This document shows, one piece after another, positions 1 through 8,915 of a stretch of DNA of 64,000 bases (the first letter of the stretch is position 1; each line of letters opens with the position of its first letter). The position numbers and the translations under genes were made by a program. This DNA comes from JABWAM01 sp964653025. GTDB taxonomy: Bacteria; Verrucomicrobiota; Verrucomicrobiia; JABWAM01. The notes below the pieces were generated by a model that was given only the letters and a program-made list of their open reading frames with translations, had not been told where the DNA came from and did no database searches. The stretch lies in the NCBI GenBank assembly GCA_964653025.1, contig CAZZBZ010000003.1, positions 1-64,000 on the forward strand. The letters are read 5' to 3'.

Positions 1-243
1 CCATGCGCCCGTTGGGATATCTGACGCAACGCCGTTCTCGTATTTTTCCAGGAACCTGCTACAAATGAAAACGTTCCGCGGACGGGGGGTTGCGAATGCG
101 GGCTCCCGGAGAACCAGAAACGGGCGGGAATGAATGAGGTCCCGGCCTCTTGGAGGCCAACCATGGGATCACCCGCGGAAGATTTCCCGTTCAATACCGG
201 GCGTGGCGGCCAACAGTGGGCGCGCGCCCGACAAGGAGGCAGT
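1..243. other. Left-edge non-coding stretch
   Basis: No coding region with protein-like composition is visible before the ABC ATPase start. The stretch probably carries that gene's promoter, but no convincing -35/-10 pair was identified. A purine-rich AAGGAGG at 233-239 lies 4 bases before the ATG at 244 and fixes the start of the next gene. Confidence 0.5.
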
Positions 244-1377
244 ATGGCCAAGGTAATACTCGAGAAGCTCAGCAAGGTCTTTCGCGACGGGAAGGGGAAC
301 GAGGTGAAGGCGGTGGATGACGTGAACCTCGTGATTAACGACCAGGAGTTCATGGTGTTCGTCGGCCCCTCGGGGTGCGGCAAGTCCACGACGCTGCGGA
401 TGGTGGCGGGGTTGGAGGAGATCAGCGCCGGCACGATCACGATCGATGGGAAGGTGGTGAACGATATTCCGCCCAAGGATCGCGACATCGCGATGGTGTT
501 TCAGAACTACGCGCTCTATCCGCACATGACGGTGTACAAGAACATGGCCTTTGGGCTCATGCTGCGGAAGTACCCGAAGGCGGAGATCGAGCAGCGGGTG
601 AACGAGGCGGCGGACATTCTCGGTATCCGTCAACTGCTCGAACGAAAGCCGAAGGAGCTTTCGGGCGGGCAGCGCCAGCGCGTGGCCGTTGGGCGTGCGA
701 TTGTCCGAAAGCCGAAGGTGTTCCTCTTCGACGAGCCGCTCTCGAACCTTGACGCGAAGATGCGCGTCCAGATGCGCACCGAAATCTCGAAGCTGCACCA
801 CCGCCTCTCCGCCACGATGATCTACGTGACGCACGACCAGGTGGAAGCGATGACCATGGGGGACCGCATCACGGTGATGAACGCCGGGAAAATCCAGCAG
901 GTGGACACGCCCCTGAGCCTCTACAACCGCCCTGCGAACCTTTTTGTGGCCGGATTCATTGGCAGCCCAACGATGAATCTCTTCGACGGCGAGGTGATCG
1001 CCGCCGGCGACCACCTGTTGTTTGTCGAGAAGCGCAAGGACGGGGCGACGGGCTTTCGGGTTCGCGCCGACGGCGAGCACGCGGCCCGGCTCAAGGACTA
1101 CGCGGGCGGGCCCGTCAAACTGGGGCTGCGGCCCGAGGACATCCATGAGACCAACCCGTCCGCGCCGGTGCCTCCGGGTTCCGGGGTACGCGCGCGAGTG
1201 GAGGTGGTGGAGCCGATGGGCTCGGAGGTCTACCTCTACCTGAATACCGGCGCCCACAATCTCATCGCGCGAGTGGGCGTGGCCCAGAAGGCGGACGTGA
1301 ACCACGATGTGGAGGTGCGTTTCGACATGAGGAGGGCACACTTCTTCGACGTCTCCACCGAGCGGGCCATTGGCTGA
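244..1377 (+). CDS. Sugar-type ABC transporter ATP-binding protein (MalK/UgpC/MsmX family)
   Basis: Cytoplasmic ATPase that powers a binding-protein-dependent importer, usually for sugars or polyols. The 377-residue product has a Walker A GPSGCGKST at about residues 41-49, the signature LSGGQRQR, Walker B VFLFDEPLSNLD and the switch histidine in THDQVEAMTMGD. A TOBE-type C-terminal domain of about 120 residues is typical of MalK-like subunits. An upstream in-frame ATG at 130 exists, but the strong AAGGAGG just before 244 and the family-typical start MAKVILEKLSK favour 244. No permease or binding protein is adjacent, so it probably works as a shared ATPase for importers encoded elsewhere; this is inference. 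The substrate cannot be told from the ATPase alone. A glycosyltransferase follows 12 bases later. Confidence 0.93.
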   Translation: MAKVILEKLSKVFRDGKGNEVKAVDDVNLVINDQEFMVFVGPSGCGKSTTLRMVAGLEEISAGTITIDGKVVNDIPPKDRDIAMVFQNYALYPHMTVYKNMAFGLMLRKYPKAEIEQRVNEAADILGIRQLLERKPKELSGGQRQRVAVGRAIVRKPKVFLFDEPLSNLDAKMRVQMRTEISKLHHRLSATMIYVTHDQVEAMTMGDRITVMNAGKIQQVDTPLSLYNRPANLFVAGFIGSPTMNLFDGEVIAAGDHLLFVEKRKDGATGFRVRADGEHAARLKDYAGGPVKLGLRPEDIHETNPSAPVPPGSGVRARVEVVEPMGSEVYLYLNTGAHNLIARVGVAQKADVNHDVEVRFDMRRAHFFDVSTERAIG

Positions 1378-1389
1378 GAAGAGTTTCAA

Positions 1390-2520
1390 GTGAGTCGCCG
1401 GGTATTCTACAGCGTCGCGATGCCGCTCAACCGCGGGGGGATGGGCTCCATCGGCTGGCATGCGGCGCGCGCGCTCCTGCGCGCCGGGCGCCTGGCGAGC
1501 GTGGTCTCCTCGGAAGTGGGAGCGGCGGGGAGTGTGCGGAACTTCGCGCGGGGCATGCCGTGGCCGATGCGCAAGGGACTGGCGGCACTGAATCGCCTCG
1601 GCTTCCACCTTGCCCACGATGTGCTTTATGACCGCTGGGTCGCGGGGCAGGTGGGTGCTGGCGTGGATTTCTTCGGTTGGATGAACCAGTCGCTCGCCTC
1701 GATCAGGGCCTGCCGCGCGGGAGGCGGGCGGTCCTTCGTCGACCGGGGCTCGGTCGAGCCGCGACTCCAGCGGCAGTGGCTGCGCGAGCAGTACGCGCGG
1801 TTCGGCCTGCTTCTCGATCCGATGAACCCGCGCAGCGTGGAACGCATGGTGAGGGAGGGCGCGGAGGCGGATGCCGTGGTGGTACCCTCCCGTCTTGTGG
1901 AAAGGTCGTACCTGGAGGCCGGCCACCCGCCCGAGCGCCTCCGTGTGAATGCGCTCGGGGTCGAGGCGGAGCGTTACCGTCCGTCGGCGGAGGCGCGTTT
2001 CGGGGGGAGGTTGCGTTTCGCCTTCGTGGGGCAGCTTTCCATCCAGAAGGGGATCCCGGACCTGCTTTCCGCGTGGGGTGATGTGGGGGGGCACGGGACG
2101 GAACTGTTGCTTGCGGGGACGATTCCCGCCATGGAGCGGGCCCATATTGAGCCGATCCTCCGTCGCAGCCGACGAGTGGAATGGCTGGGGCATTGCGACG
2201 ACGTGGCCGGTCTCCTCCCCACGTGCGACGTGCTGGTGCTCCCCTCGGCACAGGACGGCTTCGGACTCGTGGTGCTCGAGGCGATGGCGTGCGGTTTACC
2301 GGTGATCGTCTCGGACCGAGTGGGTGCCGCCGATTGCGTGGAAGAGGGGAAGAACGGATTTGTTTTCCCCTTTGGGGACAAGGTGGCGCTCGCAGACCGC
2401 CTGAAGTGGTTCATGGCGGAGCCGTCGCGGGCGGCGGGAATGCAGGAGGTGGCGCTGGAAACCGCGCGCCGCCACTCGTGGGAAGCCTATGGCCAGAGGC
2501 TGCTCGACCTGCTGAAATAA
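1390..2520 (+). CDS. Glycosyltransferase family 4 (GT-B fold)
   Basis: 376-residue retaining glycosyltransferase candidate that would move a sugar from a nucleotide-sugar donor to a glycan or lipid. The C-terminal half is recognisable: RLRFAFVGQLSIQKGIPDLL begins the donor-binding domain, and the DGFGLVVLEAMACGLPVIVS segment is the GT4 EX7E motif. The start is GTG, 12 bases after the ABC ATPase stop, so the two are probably co-transcribed. It converges on the pilB-like gene, with only 20 bases between the stops and no obvious terminator. The acceptor is unknown. Confidence 0.88.
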   Translation: MSRRVFYSVAMPLNRGGMGSIGWHAARALLRAGRLASVVSSEVGAAGSVRNFARGMPWPMRKGLAALNRLGFHLAHDVLYDRWVAGQVGAGVDFFGWMNQSLASIRACRAGGGRSFVDRGSVEPRLQRQWLREQYARFGLLLDPMNPRSVERMVREGAEADAVVVPSRLVERSYLEAGHPPERLRVNALGVEAERYRPSAEARFGGRLRFAFVGQLSIQKGIPDLLSAWGDVGGHGTELLLAGTIPAMERAHIEPILRRSRRVEWLGHCDDVAGLLPTCDVLVLPSAQDGFGLVVLEAMACGLPVIVSDRVGAADCVEEGKNGFVFPFGDKVALADRLKWFMAEPSRAAGMQEVALETARRHSWEAYGQRLLDLLK

Positions 2521-2540
2521 TCCGCTACAGATGCGGCGGA

Positions 2541-4250
2541 TCAGGTGTACTTGACGACCTCCTCGACGGTCGTCTCCCCGTCGAAGATGCAGCGGACGCC
2601 ATCGTCGCGGAGAGTGATCATGCCGAGCTCAACGGCCTTCTGGCGGATGACGACAGTGGGGGCGCGCTGGTTGATGAGCTCGCGGATGGGCTCGGTGATT
2701 TCAAGGAGTTCGAAGATGCCCTTGCGGCCACGGTAGCCCTTGCCGTCGCATTCGGGGCAGCCCTTGCCGTAGTAGAAGGTCTTGTCGCCGACCTCGTGGG
2801 GGCTCAGGCCGAGGGCCCCGAGGGATTCCTCGGTGGGCTCGTAGGGGGTGCGGCAGTTCTTGCAGATGGTACGGATGAGGCGCTGGCTGAGCACGGCTTG
2901 GAGCGTGGAGCTGATGAGGAAGGGCTCCGTGCCCATGTCGATGAGACGGGTGACGGCGCCGGGGGCGTCGTTGGTGTGCAGGGTGGTAAAGACGAGGTGG
3001 CCGGTGAGGGATGCCTGGATGGCGATCTGCGCGGTCTCGAGGTCGCGCGTCTCCCCGATCATGATGCGGTCGGGATCCTGGCGGAGGAAGGCGCGCAAGA
3101 CGCGTCCGAAGGTGACTCCGATCGCGTCGTGGACATTCACCTGCATGATCCCCTCGATGTCGTACTCGACGGGGTCCTCGGCGGTGAGAAGTTTCGAGTC
3201 GACGGTGTTGATGCGGCGGAGGGCGGAGTAAAGGGTGGTCGTCTTTCCGGAGCCGGTGGGGCCGGTGACGATGAAGATGCCGTTGGGGCGGAGGATGAGC
3301 TGGCAGATATAGTCGTAGACCCGCTTTGGCATACCCAGCGCCTCGAGGTCCAGCGAGACCGTGGAACGATCGAGGACGCGGAGCACCACGCTCTCGCCGT
3401 GCTGGGTGGGGAGGGTGTTGACGCGGAGGTCCACGGGCCGCCCGGCGATATTGAGCATGATGCGTCCGTCCTGCGGGACGCGGCGCTCGGCGATATTCAG
3501 GTTGGACATGACCTTGATGCGGGAGATCACCGGCAGGGCCATGGACTTGGGGGGCGGCGTCATCTCGTAGAGGGCGCCATCCACGCGGTAGCGGATCTTG
3601 AACTCGTTCTCGAAGGGCTCGAAGTGGATATCGCTGGCCCGGTCGCGGATGGCCTGGAAGAGGACAAGGTTGACGAACTTGATGATGGGGGGCGAGTCCG
3701 CCTCTTCCTGGAGGTTGATCGCGGAGGGGCCGGCGGTGGCCTGGACCTGGGCGATGCTGCCCTCCTCGAAGTCCTTGCCGAGGCTTTCGAGCATCTCGGC
3801 GACGGAGGCGCTGTCGTCGCTGTAGTGCTCGTTGACGAAGGAGTCCACCTTGGTCGGGTCGGCGAACAAGAGTTCGACATCCTTCCCCGTGATGAAGCTG
3901 ATTTCCTGGCTGGCGTTGCTGTTGAAGGGATCGCGGATGGCGATGCGGACAAGGTTGCCCTGCGAGGAGAGGGGAACGATCCCGTAAAGGCGGGCGGAGC
4001 TGGCGGGGATGGACTTTACCAACTCGGGCGGCGGCTCCGCGTCATCGAGTTCGACGAAGTCCATACCGATGAAATCGGCCACGAGCTGGAGGAGGCGGTC
4101 GCGTTCGATGAGCCCCATGTCCACGACGATGTCGGCGATGGGTTTGCCCGTGCGGGCGTTTTCCTCCTCAATCTCGGAGAACTGTTCCTGATTGAGCAGG
4201 GAGCGTTCCTTGAGGAGCTGAAGGATCAGGGTGGAATGTTCCTCGAACAT
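2541..4250 (-). CDS. pilB: PilB/GspE-type assembly ATPase (copy 1)
   Basis: Hexameric traffic ATPase at the inner membrane that drives extension of a type IV pilus or a type II-like pseudopilus. The 569-residue protein has an N-terminal MshE/GspE-N domain (about 1-150), a linker, then the ATPase core with Walker A GPTGSGKTT near residue 330, an aspartate box around DIHFEPFENEFKIRYRVDG and Walker B DPDRIMIGETRD. Near residues 460-500 two CxxC pairs (CKNC and CPEC) form the tetracysteine zinc site seen in PilB and GspE but not in PilT. It is followed in the transcription-reversed order by pilT and a second PilB-like gene, all on the minus strand. PilB and GspE cannot be separated with certainty here; the pilT neighbour favours PilB. 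Confidence 0.92.
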   Translation of the reverse strand: MFEEHSTLILQLLKERSLLNQEQFSEIEEENARTGKPIADIVVDMGLIERDRLLQLVADFIGMDFVELDDAEPPPELVKSIPASSARLYGIVPLSSQGNLVRIAIRDPFNSNASQEISFITGKDVELLFADPTKVDSFVNEHYSDDSASVAEMLESLGKDFEEGSIAQVQATAGPSAINLQEEADSPPIIKFVNLVLFQAIRDRASDIHFEPFENEFKIRYRVDGALYEMTPPPKSMALPVISRIKVMSNLNIAERRVPQDGRIMLNIAGRPVDLRVNTLPTQHGESVVLRVLDRSTVSLDLEALGMPKRVYDYICQLILRPNGIFIVTGPTGSGKTTTLYSALRRINTVDSKLLTAEDPVEYDIEGIMQVNVHDAIGVTFGRVLRAFLRQDPDRIMIGETRDLETAQIAIQASLTGHLVFTTLHTNDAPGAVTRLIDMGTEPFLISSTLQAVLSQRLIRTICKNCRTPYEPTEESLGALGLSPHEVGDKTFYYGKGCPECDGKGYRGRKGIFELLEITEPIRELINQRAPTVVIRQKAVELGMITLRDDGVRCIFDGETTVEEVVKYT

Positions 4251-4272
4251 GGTAACGATCAGGTGGTTGGGT

Positions 4273-5358
4273 TCAGCGTTTCTTCTGGGTCAGGCCTTCC
4301 TGCTCGAGCTTCTGGAACATGGCGGCGGGGTCCTGGGCCTTGGTAATGAGCTCCCCGTAGGGGATGAGGCCCCCCTCGTAAAGCTGGAGGAGGTGTGAAT
4401 CCAGGGTGTGCATCCCGAACTTGGCTCCTGTCTGGATGTCGGAGGTGAGGCGGAAGGTCTTGTTGTCGCGAATGAGGGCGGCGATCGAGGGGGTGGAAAT
4501 CATGATCTCGAAGGCCGCGATGAGCCCCTTGCCATCCGCGCGGGGGAGCAGGAGCTGGGAGATCACAGCCTGCAGGGTTCCGGCGAGTTGCGTGCGGATC
4601 TGGTCCTGCTGGTTTGCGGGGAACTGGTCCACGATGCGATCCACCGTGCGGGCGGCCCCGGTGGTGTGGAGGGTTGCGAAGACGAGGTGGCCCGTTTCGG
4701 CGGCGGTGATCGCCGCCTCGGTCGTCTCCAGGTCGCGCATTTCGCCCACAAGGATGATATCCGGGTCCTGGCGGAGGGAGCGACGAAGGGCCTCGCCGAA
4801 GGAGGGGACGTCCACGCCCACCTCGCGCTGGATGACGACGCTTTTCTTGTGCGCGTGGAAGTACTCGATCGGGTCCTCGATCGTGATGATGTGGACGTCG
4901 CGCTCCTCGTTGATGAGGTTGATCATGCTCGCGAGCGTGGTGCTCTTGCCCGACCCGGTCGGCCCCGTGACGAGGATGAGGCCGCGGGGCTTCCAGAGCA
5001 TTTCCTTGGCGATCGAGGGAAGGCCGATCTGTTCCAGGGTCATGAAGTCGTTCGGGATGCGGCGCAGGACCATGCCGAAGTAGCCTTTCTGGCGGAAGAG
5101 GCTGACGCGAAAGCGGGAAGTGTCCCCGAAGGCGAAACCGAAGTCGGCGCCTCCCTTGGATCGAACCTGCTGGATATAGTCCTCGTTTGCGATGGAGCGC
5201 ATCAGCGCCTCGGTGTCCTCGGGCGTGAGCGGGGGCGCGTCGATCGGGTGCATGCCGCCGTGGAGGCGCAGCACAGGGGGGACCCCGACCTCGATGTGGA
5301 GGTCGCTGGCGTTCTCCTCGACCACCAGGTTCAGGAGATCGGGCATCGTGACGGCCAT
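4273..5358 (-). CDS. pilT: PilT twitching-motility retraction ATPase
   Basis: 361-residue hexameric ATPase that depolymerises the type IV pilus and gives twitching motility and DNA uptake. The typical start MAVTMPDLLNLVVEENASDLHI is present, with Walker A GPTGSGKST at about 132-140, Walker B DPDIILVGEMRD and the PilT-specific C-terminal segment AALIRDNKTFRLTSDIQTG. The zinc-binding cysteines of PilB are absent, as expected. Length is normal for PilT. It sits between two PilB-like genes with 22- and 39-base gaps, so the three are most likely one transcript. Confidence 0.95.
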   Translation of the reverse strand: MAVTMPDLLNLVVEENASDLHIEVGVPPVLRLHGGMHPIDAPPLTPEDTEALMRSIANEDYIQQVRSKGGADFGFAFGDTSRFRVSLFRQKGYFGMVLRRIPNDFMTLEQIGLPSIAKEMLWKPRGLILVTGPTGSGKSTTLASMINLINEERDVHIITIEDPIEYFHAHKKSVVIQREVGVDVPSFGEALRRSLRQDPDIILVGEMRDLETTEAAITAAETGHLVFATLHTTGAARTVDRIVDQFPANQQDQIRTQLAGTLQAVISQLLLPRADGKGLIAAFEIMISTPSIAALIRDNKTFRLTSDIQTGAKFGMHTLDSHLLQLYEGGLIPYGELITKAQDPAAMFQKLEQEGLTQKKR

Positions 5359-5397
5359 GGTGGAAGGGGTGGTTCGGGTTTCGATTTTCAGGGCGGG

Positions 5398-7098
5398 TCA
5401 GTTCTCGTCGCCCATGGTGATCGTGAGGACCTCCTGCGGGGTGGTCATGCCGGCGAGGACCTTGCGGACACCGTCCTCGCGGAGGGTGCGCATCCCGAGT
5501 TCGCGGGCGCGCTGGCGGATGACCGAGGAGGAGACCTTCTCGGTGATCATCTTGCGAACCTCGTCGTCGATCACGAAGATTTCAAAGATGCCGGCGCGGC
5601 CGCGGTAGCCGCCCTTGTTGCAGTCCTGGCAGCCGGCGCCGTGGAAGAAGGTGGAGTTTTTTAGCGCGTCGGAGGAGAGGCGGAGGGCGTCGATTTCGGC
5701 CTGGGTGGGGGTGTAGGGCTCCTTGCACTTCGAGCAGATCTTGCGGATCAGGCGCTGGGCCATGATCGCGCGGATCGAGGAGGCAATGAGGAAGGGCTTC
5801 ACCCCCATGTCGATGAGTCGGGTGATCGCGCTGGGGGCGTCGTTGGTGTGCAGGGTGCTAAAGACAAGGTGCCCGGTGAGCGAGGCGTTGATCGCGATGT
5901 TCGCGGTTTCCACGTCGCGGATCTCACCGATCATGATGATGTTGGGCGCCTGGCGGAGCATGGCGCGCAGGGCGGCGGCGAAGGTCATCCCGATATCCTC
6001 GTTCACCGCCACCTGGTTGATGCCGGGCATCTGGTACTCGACCGGGTCCTCCACCGTGATGATCTTGCGGTCGGGACGGTTGATCACGTTCAAGCAGGCG
6101 TAGAGCGTGGTGGTCTTGCCCGAGCCGGTGGGGCCGGTGACCAGCAGGATGCCGTCCGGCATGCCGATGAGGCGTTCGAAGGTGGCCTGGTCGTCGCTCA
6201 GGAAGCCCAGTTCCGGGAGGCCGAGCTTCAGGCTTTCCTTGTCGAGGATACGCATGACGATGCTCTCGCCGTGCGAGGTGGGCACCGTGGAGACGCGCAG
6301 GTCGATGTCGCGCCCGATCACGTTCATCTGGATGCGCCCGTCCTGGGGAAGGCGCTTTTCCGCGATGCTCATGTTGGACATGATCTTGATGCGGCTGATG
6401 ATCGAGGGCTGGAGCCGTTTGGGCGGGTTGTCCACCTCGGCGAGTTCGCCGTCGATGCGGAAGCGCACGCGGAGGCGGCGTTCGAGGGGCTCGATATGGA
6501 TGTCGCTCGCCCGTGCGCGATAGGCATTGGCGATCATCAGGTGAACGAGCTTGATAATCGGGGCGTCCTCGGCGGTCTCGGTGCCGACATTTTGATCAAG
6601 CTCGCCCGACGAGAGGGAGATATCCCCTTCGGTGATCTCCTGGAGCATCTTGTCCACGGTCTCTTCGGCGCCGCCGTAATAGCGGGTGAGGGCTTCCTCG
6701 ATCTCCTCCTTCGGGGCGACCATCGGCTCGATCTCACACTTGAGCGCGTAGTGGAGGCTGTCCACGATGTCGAGGTCGGTGGGGTCGCTGATCGCCACCG
6801 CGAGGGCGTTGTCGTGCTTGAAGACCGGGATCGCCTTGTAACGGCGCGCGATATGTCGTGGCACGGAGTCAATCACCTCCTGGGGAATCGTATGGCTCCG
6901 TAGTGAGACGGTTTCCATCCCCGCGTGGGTTGCCATGGCCTGGGTGACCTGCATCGCGGTGACCGCGTGCTGACGGACGAGGGTGTCCACCACGTTCCCG
7001 TCGGCTTGGGGCGCGGCGCGAGCGGCCTCGACCTGATCGTGGGTGACCAAGCCCACATCTAGCAGGATTTCCAAGATGTACTGGTCGGAGGCGGGCAT
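5398..7098 (-). CDS. pilB: PilB/GspE-type assembly ATPase (copy 2)
   Basis: 566-residue paralogue of the gene at 2541, first in the three-gene pilus ATPase run. It shows the N-terminal GspE-N domain, the aspartate box around DIHIEPLERRLRVRFRIDG, Walker A GPTGSGKTT, a Walker B ending in IIMIGEIRD and the zinc tetracysteine (CSKC and CQDC). Its Walker B region reads RQAPNIIMIGEIRD where copy 1 reads RQDPDRIMIGETRD. The two copies are clearly diverged, so this is an old duplication and not a recent one. One may serve type IV pili and the other a type II-like system, but nothing in the window decides which. Confidence 0.92.
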   Translation of the reverse strand: MPASDQYILEILLDVGLVTHDQVEAARAAPQADGNVVDTLVRQHAVTAMQVTQAMATHAGMETVSLRSHTIPQEVIDSVPRHIARRYKAIPVFKHDNALAVAISDPTDLDIVDSLHYALKCEIEPMVAPKEEIEEALTRYYGGAEETVDKMLQEITEGDISLSSGELDQNVGTETAEDAPIIKLVHLMIANAYRARASDIHIEPLERRLRVRFRIDGELAEVDNPPKRLQPSIISRIKIMSNMSIAEKRLPQDGRIQMNVIGRDIDLRVSTVPTSHGESIVMRILDKESLKLGLPELGFLSDDQATFERLIGMPDGILLVTGPTGSGKTTTLYACLNVINRPDRKIITVEDPVEYQMPGINQVAVNEDIGMTFAAALRAMLRQAPNIIMIGEIRDVETANIAINASLTGHLVFSTLHTNDAPSAITRLIDMGVKPFLIASSIRAIMAQRLIRKICSKCKEPYTPTQAEIDALRLSSDALKNSTFFHGAGCQDCNKGGYRGRAGIFEIFVIDDEVRKMITEKVSSSVIRQRARELGMRTLREDGVRKVLAGMTTPQEVLTITMGDEN

Positions 7099-7165
7099 GA
7101 GGGTGGCTCGGATGGGAGCCGGTTTTCTCGATTATGCGGCGGGGCGCGTCGAAGTCAAACGCACG

Positions 7166-8080
7166 TCACGACGGCAGTTTTTCCAAGTCTGAAGGGCGGC
7201 TCACGCTGATGACCTGTGCGCTGGGTTCGATGCGGCGCATCAGACCGGCGAGGACTTCACCCGGGCCAAGCTCGAGGAAGCGGTGGAATCCCTGCGAGAG
7301 AAGGAGGCGGACCGAGTCCTCCCAGCGGACGGGGGAGGTCACCTGCTCGACAAGCCGCTTGCGAACGAGCGAGGGCTCATGGGGGAGGGCGGTGACATTG
7401 CCGATGACGGGTACGGCACCTGTGGAAATCTTTGTGGTTTCGAGGTCAGGTGCGAGTTGCTCGGCCGCCGTCTTCATGAGGCGGGAGTGGTAGGCCCCGG
7501 CCACGGTGAGGGGGAGGGCGCGCTTCGCGCCGCGGGCCTTGGCGAGTTCGATGGCCTTGGCGATCGCGGGTTTCGCCCCCGAGATGACGATCTGCCCGGG
7601 GCAGTTGAGGTTGGCGAGGTCCACGTCGGCTTCCGCGCAAACGGCCTTGAGGGCGTCGAGGGGGAGGCCCATCACGGAGGCCATGGTGCCCGCGGTGCGG
7701 TCGCATGCCTCCTGCATGAGTTGCCCTCGGCGGCGCACGATGCGGAGGCCATCCTCGAAGGTCATCCATCCGGCGGCGGTGAGAGCCGTGAACTCCCCGA
7801 GCGAAAGCCCGGCAGCGGCCTGGAAGGCGAGGTTCGGGCGGGTGGCGCGCACGGCGGCGAGGGCGGCCATGCTGTGGACGAAGATGCCGGGCTGGCACCA
7901 AGCGGTCTGGGTGAGCGCGGCCTCGGGTCCCTGGAAGCAGGTCTCGGTGAGTTTCAGCCCGAGGAAGCGATCCGCGTCCTCGAAGACCGCCCGCGCCGGG
8001 GCGGAGGTTTCGTAGAGTTCCTTGCCCATACCCACGTACTGGGCCCCTTGTCCGGAAAATAACAGTGCCAGCTTTTCCAT
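7166..8080 (-). CDS. fabD: Malonyl-CoA:ACP transacylase
   Basis: 304-residue cytoplasmic enzyme that loads malonyl groups onto acyl carrier protein for fatty acid synthesis. Visible features are the N-terminal LLFSGQGAQYVGMG, the nucleophile elbow GLSLGEFTA with its active-site serine, and the catalytic histidine in VAGAYHSRLM. The open frame extends upstream to 8380, but that extension crosses a palindromic repeat and has no family similarity; the ATG at 8080 gives the standard FabD start MEKLALLFSGQGAQY. No other fab genes are next to it, which is unusual since fabD often clusters with fabH, fabG and acpP. Confidence 0.95.
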   Translation of the reverse strand: MEKLALLFSGQGAQYVGMGKELYETSAPARAVFEDADRFLGLKLTETCFQGPEAALTQTAWCQPGIFVHSMAALAAVRATRPNLAFQAAAGLSLGEFTALTAAGWMTFEDGLRIVRRRGQLMQEACDRTAGTMASVMGLPLDALKAVCAEADVDLANLNCPGQIVISGAKPAIAKAIELAKARGAKRALPLTVAGAYHSRLMKTAAEQLAPDLETTKISTGAVPVIGNVTALPHEPSLVRKRLVEQVTSPVRWEDSVRLLLSQGFHRFLELGPGEVLAGLMRRIEPSAQVISVSRPSDLEKLPS

Positions 8081-8190
8081 GTCCCTTAAGAATGCCGACC
8101 GGGGAGCCGGCTGGAAAGCGGATTTTCCCGGAAAGGCATCAGGGGGAGCAGGGTATTTCTGTCGGTTTATGTGAATGCTCAGCTTCGTAC

Positions 8191-8254
8191 GGGCACGACA
8201 AAGCGTGCCCCTCCAATCCTGTTGGCCAATGGAGGGGCACGCTTCGTCGTGCCC
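8191..8254. repeat. GGAG-type paired hairpin repeat, between ubiX and fabD
   Basis: Two copies of a GGGCACG...CGTGCCC hairpin lie in opposite orientation (8191-8215 and 8230-8254), each flanked by CTCCA or its complement TGGAG, so the whole stretch is also one long inverted repeat. Related pairs lie at 45867-45929 and, with other stems, at 44476-44540; single units lie at 49489-49515 and 51783-51808. The rest of the 262-base gap between fabD and ubiX shows no gene. Confidence 0.85.
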
Positions 8255-8342
8255 TCGGCAGTCCGCGGGGGAGGCACTCCGCTCAATGTCACGGCCAAAC
8301 TGGCTGAGAGAAAATCCCGGCGGAACTGTCATGCGCCCGACC

Positions 8343-8915
8343 TCACTCCCCCGCCCAGCGGTGGAAGAGGTCGTGCTCAATCCCGAGAAGGTCGAGGACC
8401 TTGCCCACGGTGTGGTCCACCAGGTCGCCGACGCCCTTCGGTTGGTGGTAGAAGGCCGGGATGGGGGGGAGGATGATGCCGCCGGCCTCGGTTACCGCCA
8501 CCATGTTGCGGAGATGGCCGAGGTGGAGGGGAGTTTCGCGGGGAACGAGGATGAGGCGGCGGCGTTCCTTGAGTGCGACATCGGCCGCGCGGGTGAGGAG
8601 GTCGCCCCCGGCGCCGGTGGCGACGCCGGCGAGCGTCTTCATGCTGCACGGGGCGACGACCATCCCGAGGGTGAGGAAGGAGCCCGATGCAATCGGGGCG
8701 GCGAGGTTCTCCGGGGCGTGGTTGGCGTGGGCCAGGGCCCGCACCCGGTCGGGCGTCCACTCCGGAAGTTCGAGTCGGAGCGTGGTCTCGGCGGCGCGGG
8801 TGAGGACGAGGTGGGTCTCGATGCCGGGGGTGGCGCGCAAGATCTCCAGAAGGCGCACCCCGTAGATGGGGGCGCTGGATCCCGAGATGCCGACGATGAG
8901 GCGGCGCGGGATCAT
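8343..8915 (-). CDS. ubiX: UbiX/PAD1-family flavin prenyltransferase
   Basis: 190-residue flavoprotein that prenylates FMN to make the cofactor of UbiD-family decarboxylases. The start MIPRRLIVGISGSSAPIYGV carries the FMN-phosphate-binding GISGSS motif of the family; the internal segment LVPRETPLHLGHLRNM is the conserved UbiX signature, and AFYHQP near the C-terminus is also typical. Length is normal. The gene overlaps nadC by four bases (ATGA), a sign of translational coupling. No ubiD is present in the window, so the client decarboxylase must be elsewhere. Confidence 0.94.
   Translation of the reverse strand: MIPRRLIVGISGSSAPIYGVRLLEILRATPGIETHLVLTRAAETTLRLELPEWTPDRVRALAHANHAPENLAAPIASGSFLTLGMVVAPCSMKTLAGVATGAGGDLLTRAADVALKERRRLILVPRETPLHLGHLRNMVAVTEAGGIILPPIPAFYHQPKGVGDLVDHTVGKVLDLLGIEHDLFHRWAGE

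Noticed and set aside
169..2193. 674-residue open frame on the minus strand opposite the ABC ATPase and GT4 genes
   Set aside because: Its composition is dominated by His, Arg and Pro, typical of the mirror frame of a GC-rich gene. The plus-strand frames have clear family motifs.
2181..4346. 721-residue open frame on the plus strand opposite the first pilB
   Set aside because: Asp/Glu/Gly/Val/Leu-rich shadow of the PilB frame; no domain is recognisable, and the minus-strand protein is complete.
8081..8380. N-terminal extension of FabD through the palindromic repeat
   Set aside because: The extension encodes repeat-derived residues (HDEACPS and similar) absent from FabD; ATG 8080 gives the canonical start.
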